From QHWK01 sp035315685 (GTDB lineage Bacteria; Acidobacteriota; Vicinamibacteria; Vicinamibacterales; CAVVIG01), in contig DATFXR010000292.1 in the NCBI GenBank assembly GCA_035315685.1, positions 1 to 8,747 on the forward strand: a stretch of DNA of 8,747 nucleotides, given 5' to 3'. Under the pieces are notes generated by a model. It saw nothing but the letters and a program-made list of their open reading frames with translations, was not told the origin of the DNA and did not search any database. Position numbers and translations under genes: made by a program. Shown here one piece after another: positions 1-4,495 of the stretch (position 1 is the stretch's first letter; every line of letters begins with the position of its first letter).

Positions 1-185
1 CGCCCGAGATCGTGAACGGTCGCGCCGAGCAGCGCATACGAGCGGGGGCTGCGGTGATAATGCAGCGCAAACACATGGACGTCGTGCCGACGGGCGAGGC
101 GCTCGACGAGCCAGAGCAGCGCCGGAACCACACGCTCCCGCGCGGACTGATCGACGCCGCCGGTCACGACGAGGGCGATGCGCAT
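1..185 (-). CDS. Glycosyltransferase (GT4-like), N-terminal fragment
   Basis: Partial gene whose 3' part lies beyond the left edge; about 61 residues are visible. The protein begins MRIALVVTGGVDQSARER, followed by a helix rich in Leu/Val/Arg and then RRHDVHVFALHYH. A first beta strand (RIALVV), a Gly-Gly turn, a long helix and a second strand (DVHVFAL) make up the usual opening of GT-B-fold glycosyltransferases of the GT4 type, which transfer sugars from nucleotide donors to lipids, proteins or polysaccharides. Neither the acceptor nor the donor site is in view. An alternative in-frame ATG lies at 197 and adds MLSA. I prefer 185 because family members commonly start at the first strand; neither start has a clear Shine-Dalgarno sequence. 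The gene is divergent from the hydrolase at 235, with about 49 bp between them. The family call rests on a short stretch. Confidence 0.6.
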   Translation of the reverse strand, partial: MRIALVVTGGVDQSARERVVPALLWLVERLARRHDVHVFALHYHRSPRSYALLGATVHDLG

Positions 186-222
186 CGCAGAGAGCATTAC
201 ACGTTCGCTGCAGAAACCTGAC

Positions 223-227
223 AAGGA
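223..227 (+). promoter_or_regulatory. Ribosome binding site deciding the start at 235
   Basis: AAGGA lies 7 nt before the ATG at 235, and a GAGG abuts the ATG. The reading frame is open further upstream to an ATG at 178, but that start would overlap the divergent glycosyltransferase gene and put 19 extra polar residues in front of the export signal. The start at 235 is therefore preferred. Confidence 0.6.
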
Positions 228-234
228 CACGAGG

Positions 235-1347
235 ATGTCAAAGGACGCAAAGGACCGCGCCGCGTCGCGGCACCATCGCCGGCGCGCGTCAGTGATCGCC
301 GCCGCAGGGATCGCAGCCGGGTTATGCGGTACGCCGCGCATGCAGGCGGCGCGGAACACCCTCGACATTTACTTCATCGATGTCGAAGGAGGACAGTCGA
401 CGCTCGTCGCCACGCCGGCAGGCGAAACGCTGCTCGTTGACACCGGATTTCCTGGATCGGGCGGCACCTTCGACGCGGTGCCGGGTGACCCTGCAAAGGC
501 GCGCGATGCGCAACGCATTCTCGCGGCGGCGCGCGACGCCGGCGCAGCGCAGATCGACTACCTGCTGACGACGCACTTTCACGCCGATCACGACGGCGGC
601 GTCGTCGAGCTGGCGCAGCTGCTGCCGATCCGCACGTTCGTCGATCACGGGCGCGTGCTGCCGGACGCCGAAGAAACGTCGCGCGGCACGCTCGCTGCGT
701 TCGACCGCTATGCGGCGGTCCGTGCCAGAGGCCGTCACCTCGAACCGGCGCCCGGCGATCGGATTCCATTGAAGGGCGTCGAGGCGATTGTCGTCAGCGG
801 TGCCGGCGCGACGCTGAAGATGCCGCTGTCCGGGGCCGGCGGCCGAACGGTCGGCTGCGCAGACACTGCGTCACCCGCGCAGGAACCGCACGAGAACCCG
901 CGCTCGAGCGGGGTGCGCCTTCAGTTCGGCCGTTTTCGTTTTCTCGATCTCGGCGATCTGACCGGGCCGCCGCTGTTCGCGCTCGCCTGTCCCGAGAACC
1001 TGATCGGTCCGGTGGACGTGTATCTGGTCGCGCATCACGGCGGTCTCGATGCTGCCGATCCAGCGACGTTCGCTGCGTTCCGGCCGCGCGTCTCGATTGT
1101 CAACAACGGTCCCGTGAAAGGCGGCGCGCCGGCGATCTTCAAGACGCTGCACGCGTCGCAGAACGCCGGCGACGTCTATCAACTCCACAAATCGCAGAAC
1201 GCCGGCGCCGAGAACTTCGCCGACGAGCACATCGCCAACCTCGACACGTCGACAGCGCATTGGATCAAGGTGAGCGCGAGCGCCGACGGTGCGTTTACCG
1301 TAACGAACGCGCGCACCGGGACGGCCAGGCGATATCCGCCCAGGTAG
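235..1347 (+). CDS. Exported metallo-beta-lactamase-fold hydrolase (ComEC/Rec2-like)
   Basis: A 370-residue protein. The N-terminus is basic (RHHRRRAS, residues 12-19) followed by a hydrophobic Ala/Gly/Ile stretch (20-30), which suggests export; a Tat-type signal is possible because of the paired arginines, but the cleavage site is unclear. The mature part starts with a strand (TLDIYFIDVEGGQS) and LLVDTG, then the metal motif H114-F-H116-A-D118-H119. A later FLDLGDLTG (D238/D241) and VAHHGG (H267/H268) complete the metal-site pattern of the metallo-beta-lactamase superfamily, in the branch resembling the hydrolase domain of ComEC. The C-terminus (SQNAGDVYQLHKS ... FADEHIANLD) matches my memory of a family of uncharacterised secreted hydrolases in Acidobacteria. 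The substrate is unknown; a phosphodiester or nucleotide is the superfamily-based guess. It is a single gene, convergent with the TPR gene downstream. The fold is secure, the function is not. Confidence 0.85.
   Translation: MSKDAKDRAASRHHRRRASVIAAAGIAAGLCGTPRMQAARNTLDIYFIDVEGGQSTLVATPAGETLLVDTGFPGSGGTFDAVPGDPAKARDAQRILAAARDAGAAQIDYLLTTHFHADHDGGVVELAQLLPIRTFVDHGRVLPDAEETSRGTLAAFDRYAAVRARGRHLEPAPGDRIPLKGVEAIVVSGAGATLKMPLSGAGGRTVGCADTASPAQEPHENPRSSGVRLQFGRFRFLDLGDLTGPPLFALACPENLIGPVDVYLVAHHGGLDAADPATFAAFRPRVSIVNNGPVKGGAPAIFKTLHASQNAGDVYQLHKSQNAGAENFADEHIANLDTSTAHWIKVSASADGAFTVTNARTGTARRYPPR
1156..1207 (+). repeat. 16-bp exact direct repeat inside the hydrolase gene
   Basis: TCGCAGAACGCCGGCG occurs at 1156-1171 and again at 1192-1207, 36 bp apart and in frame. 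It encodes SQNAG at residues 308-312 and again at 320-324. It lies in the C-terminal segment after the metal site. It could be a small local duplication or a conversion within the gene. Confidence 0.7.
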
Positions 1348-1505
1348 CTGCGGCGCAAAGAAGGCCGACGCGAGCACCTGGATCCGCCACGAAGGCACGA
1401 AGACACGAAGAAGACTTTGTATAAAAACAACCTTCGTGGCAGCTCGATGGCCGTCGGACCTGAGCATGTGGATTCCGTCGCAACGGCACGTCTCGAGATC
1501 GCCGG
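1348..1505. other. Convergent intergenic region with repeat and inverted repeat
   Basis: This 158-bp gap between the convergent hydrolase and TPR genes contains no supportable gene. It carries the 8-bp triplicate and 10-bp inverted repeat described separately, plus an AT-rich patch at about 1414-1430 that stands out in this GC-rich window. No T-run follows the inverted repeat on either strand, so a canonical intrinsic terminator is not visible. Confidence 0.7.
1386..1440. repeat. Inverted repeat enclosing three CACGAAGR units
   Basis: GCCACGAAGG (1386-1395) is perfectly mirrored by CCTTCGTGGC (1431-1440), giving a 10-bp stem around a 35-nt loop. The left arm runs into three head-to-tail 8-bp units CACGAAGG, CACGAAGA, CACGAAGA at 1388-1411. 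A second, looser pair, AGCTGC (1346-1351) and GCAGCT (1439-1444), brackets it. Tandem CACGAAGG-type strings resemble dispersed intergenic repeats that I recall from environmental bacterial genomes. Placed between two convergent genes, it could act as a bidirectional 3'-end or RNA-stabilising hairpin, or be a small dispersed repeat element. Confidence 0.6.
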
Positions 1506-3101
1506 CTACCGCGACGACTCGTAGATCTTGATGATCGCCGGCGAGACGATGCGGTTCGACAACTGATAGCCGGGTTCGGCGGTGGCAGCGATGCGGAATT
1601 GCTCGACCGCCTTGTCCTTCAGGCGGGTCCGGTCCTCGGGTTTTGGCGCCGACAGCGCCTGCGTGGCGTACGCGACGCCCAGATATGCGTGCAGCGAGGC
1701 TGCCTTGCTGCCGTCGAGCGACGCCGCCGGCTCGAGGATCGCGATCGATTCCTGCGCCCGGCCGTTCAGCAGCGCGAGCAGGCCATGCCGCAAGGTTACC
1801 TGGAGCGGATCGTCGCCGGTTGACTTCGTCACCCGATCGAGAATTGCCGTCAGCCCTTCGCGAGCGAACCGATCCGGATCGACGTTGCGGGCGTCGACCA
1901 GGGCTTGCTGCGCAGCAGCCGCGCCGGTCTTCGACTTGCTCCCCTCGACGCCGCGATCGCGCAGTGACTTGAACTTCGAAGCCCTGGCGACGGCCGCCGC
2001 CGCGTCCTGATTATTCGGGTCTGCCTTTGCGGCGGACGCGTACGCGGCGTCGGCCTCTGCATATTTGCCTTGTCGAATGAGGTCGGCGGCTGTACGCACG
2101 TCCCGCTGCGCGTCGAGGACCTTCGGATCCGGCGTTGTGTTGGATGCGTTCGACGGAGTGTTCCCCGGCGGCGTCGGCGTGCCGTTCGTCGCGTTCACCG
2201 GCGGTGTCGCTGTCGCACCTCGCGCCGCCAGCGTCGCGGCTTCGTTCAGGCGGGCGCCGAGGTTCTCGGCGGCGAACAACTCCGGCTGTGCCTGCTGCGC
2301 CTGCTGCAGCCGGTCGCGCGCTGCCGAGTAGCTTTTGCGATCGAACTCGGCCTGGGCGGCGGCTTTGTGCGTGCGGTAATCGTCCTCGCGCCGCCTGATT
2401 TCTCCGAGCGCGTCGGCGACCGCCTTCTGGCCAGGCAGCGTCTGCTCGGCGAGCACCAGCCTGCCTTTTGCGTCGTTGAACCGGCCGTTCTGAACGAGCG
2501 CGCGTCCCTCGTCCGCGAGCTGGCCTCCATAGCCCTTGACCGCCTCCTCGCGTTTCGCCCCGAGGCCGGCCCTTGCGTACTCGTTCGCGTCGAGCGATCG
2601 CAGCTGATCGAGCTGCCGGATCGCCGCGTCGTAGTTGCGGGCGCCGAGGGCCGCTTCGGCCTGCCGCATGCCGTTGTCGAATGCCGGATTGCGCGGTGGC
2701 GTCGACGGCGTGCTCATCGCCAGCTTGATCTTCGACTCGGTCTCGTTGAACTTCGCGGTCTGCTGCCGCGTGAGCGTGGGTCGCGCCTTGTCGAGATTCT
2801 GCGCCGCCTTGTCCCACTGCCCGAGCTCGGCGTAGGCGAGCGCGAGGTAGTAGTAAGGGAAGTAGTCGGTGCGGAAGACGCCCTCGATGATCTTGTTCGG
2901 CGCCGCCTTCGGATCGGCGGCAACGGCGCGTTCGAGGAACTGTACGGCATCGGCATACTTGCCGGCCTCGAACGCTTTCACGCCCTTGTCGTACGGTTCG
3001 GACCAGCGGTTGGCCTGCGCGAGCACGACGACACACGTCGCCATGACCGCCGCGGCGGACGCGGCGCAGAGCGCGCCTCGCTGAACCGACCGACCGATCA
3101 T
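1506..3101 (-). CDS. Secreted TPR-repeat protein
   Basis: A 531-residue protein with a signal peptide: a short basic start (MIGRSVQRG), a hydrophobic core (residues 10-28) and a likely cut after AQA at residue 30. TPR-like helical pairs are visible at about 34-67 (YDKGVKAFEAGKYADAVQFL), 80-107 (YYYLALAYAELGQWDKAAQ) and about 130-170, and again in the C-terminal half (ADLIRQGKYAEADAAYASAA; LHAYLGVAYATQAL to the end). A Pro/Thr/Asn/Gly-rich low-complexity linker (PPVNATNGTPTPPGN region) divides the protein. TPRs are protein-protein scaffolds, so a periplasmic adaptor role is inferred; no catalytic motif is seen. The frame is open up to 3248, but the ATG at 3101 is chosen because it directly precedes the signal peptide and follows the barrel gene's stop by 4 nt, which suggests translational coupling. 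It is last in the operon. Confidence 0.85.
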   Translation of the reverse strand: MIGRSVQRGALCAASAAAVMATCVVVLAQANRWSEPYDKGVKAFEAGKYADAVQFLERAVAADPKAAPNKIIEGVFRTDYFPYYYLALAYAELGQWDKAAQNLDKARPTLTRQQTAKFNETESKIKLAMSTPSTPPRNPAFDNGMRQAEAALGARNYDAAIRQLDQLRSLDANEYARAGLGAKREEAVKGYGGQLADEGRALVQNGRFNDAKGRLVLAEQTLPGQKAVADALGEIRRREDDYRTHKAAAQAEFDRKSYSAARDRLQQAQQAQPELFAAENLGARLNEAATLAARGATATPPVNATNGTPTPPGNTPSNASNTTPDPKVLDAQRDVRTAADLIRQGKYAEADAAYASAAKADPNNQDAAAAVARASKFKSLRDRGVEGSKSKTGAAAAQQALVDARNVDPDRFAREGLTAILDRVTKSTGDDPLQVTLRHGLLALLNGRAQESIAILEPAASLDGSKAASLHAYLGVAYATQALSAPKPEDRTRLKDKAVEQFRIAATAEPGYQLSNRIVSPAIIKIYESSR

Positions 3102-3105
3102 CGTT

Positions 3106-4464
3106 TCAGAATCGCACTGCCGACGAGAGCACGAACTCCTTCCCGAACACGTACGCCGCGTCCACCTGCACGCGCGAACCGAGGACGACGCCTCCGCCGA
3201 CGGTTCCGCGGTATTCGTCGTTCCGCGGTGCAAGATTGTACTGCGCATTCATCACTGCGTTGGTGGCGGCGTCGCTCGCGCCCGTGAAGGTGATGACGTG
3301 GCTGGGGTTGCTGTAGAAGCCGCCGCGGACGAACAGCGGGCTCTTGCCTTGCATCAGGTTGAGCACGTTGTACTCGGCGCCGACATGGAACTCCGTGGTG
3401 TCAGGCGTCGAGAACTCGCCGCCGGTCAGCGTCGTGTCGTTGAAGATCAGCGTCACGGTCTTGGTCAGCGACGAGTAGAGCGTCCGTACGACATCCGCGC
3501 CAACCAGCAGACGCGGTGTCGGCCGCGCGGAGAAGCCGCCGCCGAAATGATCGGGAACGTCGATCGGCACCGGCTTGGGGAACCCGGGAGCCGTGACCAG
3601 CGGCGTCTGGTTCACCGGCGGCGAGAGGTTCTGACCGAGATTGACCTGCAGCGTCTCTGAGGTGGTGAACTTGGGGCCCTTGGCGTAGTTGCCGCCCACC
3701 TGGAACATGTCGTTGATGCGGTAGAGCGCGCCGAGCGAAAACGACGGCGCCGTCTGCGAGTCGTTGATCGACGACTGGTTCGCGACGATGGACGTGCCGC
3801 GGAGGTCAGTGCGGACCGTCGGGAATGACGGGCCGAAGGCGATCACGTTGCGCGTGGCTGTCGTATCGGCGTTGAACGTGGCGGCGCCGAAAGTGCCGCC
3901 GACGCGGAGGGCGTTGGTGACCATGAAGGCGACGGTGCCGGAGTAGTTGGTGCCGGTGAAGTCGGTCGATCCGTTCACCGGCCGCAGCGCACTCGACGGG
4001 AGTGCCGGAATCGGGCGCGGATCGAGGCTGAACGACTCCTGATAGTCGAGGTAGCGGTGGATCGAGAAGCCGACCGCCAGCCTCGTGTTCTTGATCGGCG
4101 CCGACAGGCTCAGAAACGAGAAGGCATTGACCGTGCTCTCGAACGTCGTCGTCTGGAGCGTGAACAACGATTCGACGCTCGCCAGCCGATCGACCTGAAT
4201 GTTGGTGCTCTTGAACTCGCCGTAGACCTGGGGTTTGGTCAAACTCATCAGTCCCGCCGGATTGCTGATGGGCGCGGTTCCGTCGTCGGCGATGCCAATG
4301 AAGGTCCGGCCCATCCCGTTCGCGCGCGCGCCCGGCGTCGAGAAGTTCCACTCGAATCCAAACGGGAAGACTTCATCGTTGCTCTGTGCGGCCGCGGTAC
4401 TGGCTACGCCCGCAGTCGCCATGCACAGGCCCAGCACAATCTGGACCACTCGACGCATCGTCAT
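3106..4464 (-). CDS. Outer-membrane beta-barrel protein (FadL/PorV-like)
   Basis: A 452-residue protein. Residues 1-26 are a signal peptide ending in TAAA before Gln27. The mature N-terminus holds GARANGMGRTFIGIADDGTA and then SNPAGL (residues 45-72), the hallmark of the FadL/OmpP1 and PorV/PorQ-like barrel families (usual form GARxxGMGxAFxxxADDxxAxxxNPAGL). The rest is rich in alternating polar and hydrophobic strands with Gly, Asn, Thr and aromatic residues, and the protein ends SSAVRF, a C-terminal Phe typical of a BAM recognition signal. FadL-type proteins take up hydrophobic compounds and PorV-type proteins help surface export; the sequence does not decide between them. The ATG at 4464 has AGGGAG 7 nt upstream. 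The gene lies 31 nt after the kinase gene and 4 nt before the TPR gene, so a role linked to the kinase system is inferred. Confidence 0.85.
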   Translation of the reverse strand: MTMRRVVQIVLGLCMATAGVASTAAAQSNDEVFPFGFEWNFSTPGARANGMGRTFIGIADDGTAPISNPAGLMSLTKPQVYGEFKSTNIQVDRLASVESLFTLQTTTFESTVNAFSFLSLSAPIKNTRLAVGFSIHRYLDYQESFSLDPRPIPALPSSALRPVNGSTDFTGTNYSGTVAFMVTNALRVGGTFGAATFNADTTATRNVIAFGPSFPTVRTDLRGTSIVANQSSINDSQTAPSFSLGALYRINDMFQVGGNYAKGPKFTTSETLQVNLGQNLSPPVNQTPLVTAPGFPKPVPIDVPDHFGGGFSARPTPRLLVGADVVRTLYSSLTKTVTLIFNDTTLTGGEFSTPDTTEFHVGAEYNVLNLMQGKSPLFVRGGFYSNPSHVITFTGASDAATNAVMNAQYNLAPRNDEYRGTVGGGVVLGSRVQVDAAYVFGKEFVLSSAVRF

Positions 4465-4471
4465 TCGACAA

Positions 4472-4477
4472 CTCCCT
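4472..4477 (-). promoter_or_regulatory. Ribosome binding site of the barrel gene
   Basis: Read on the minus strand, AGGGAG lies 7 nt before the ATG at 4464. This favours 4464 over the second in-frame ATG at 4458. Confidence 0.65.
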
Positions 4478-4495
4478 GCGGCGCACGCCGCTCCG

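Noticed and set aside
12..221. Short plus-strand open frame at the left edge
   Set aside because: Its opposite strand encodes a plausible glycosyltransferase N-terminus; the plus-strand product has no recognisable feature and overlaps the ribosome-binding region of the hydrolase.
1416..1427. Promoter-like TTTGTATAAAAA on the plus strand
   Set aside because: No gene follows on the plus strand and no -35 element is placed well; it is more likely just the AT-rich loop of the inverted repeat.
1386..1440. Intrinsic terminator for the convergent genes
   Set aside because: The stem is perfect but the loop is 35 nt and no U-run follows on either strand; it is recorded as an inverted repeat only.
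2070..3287. Open frame of 405 codons on the plus strand, antisense to the TPR gene
   Set aside because: Arg-rich, no signal, no motif, and opposite a gene with clear TPRs and a signal peptide.
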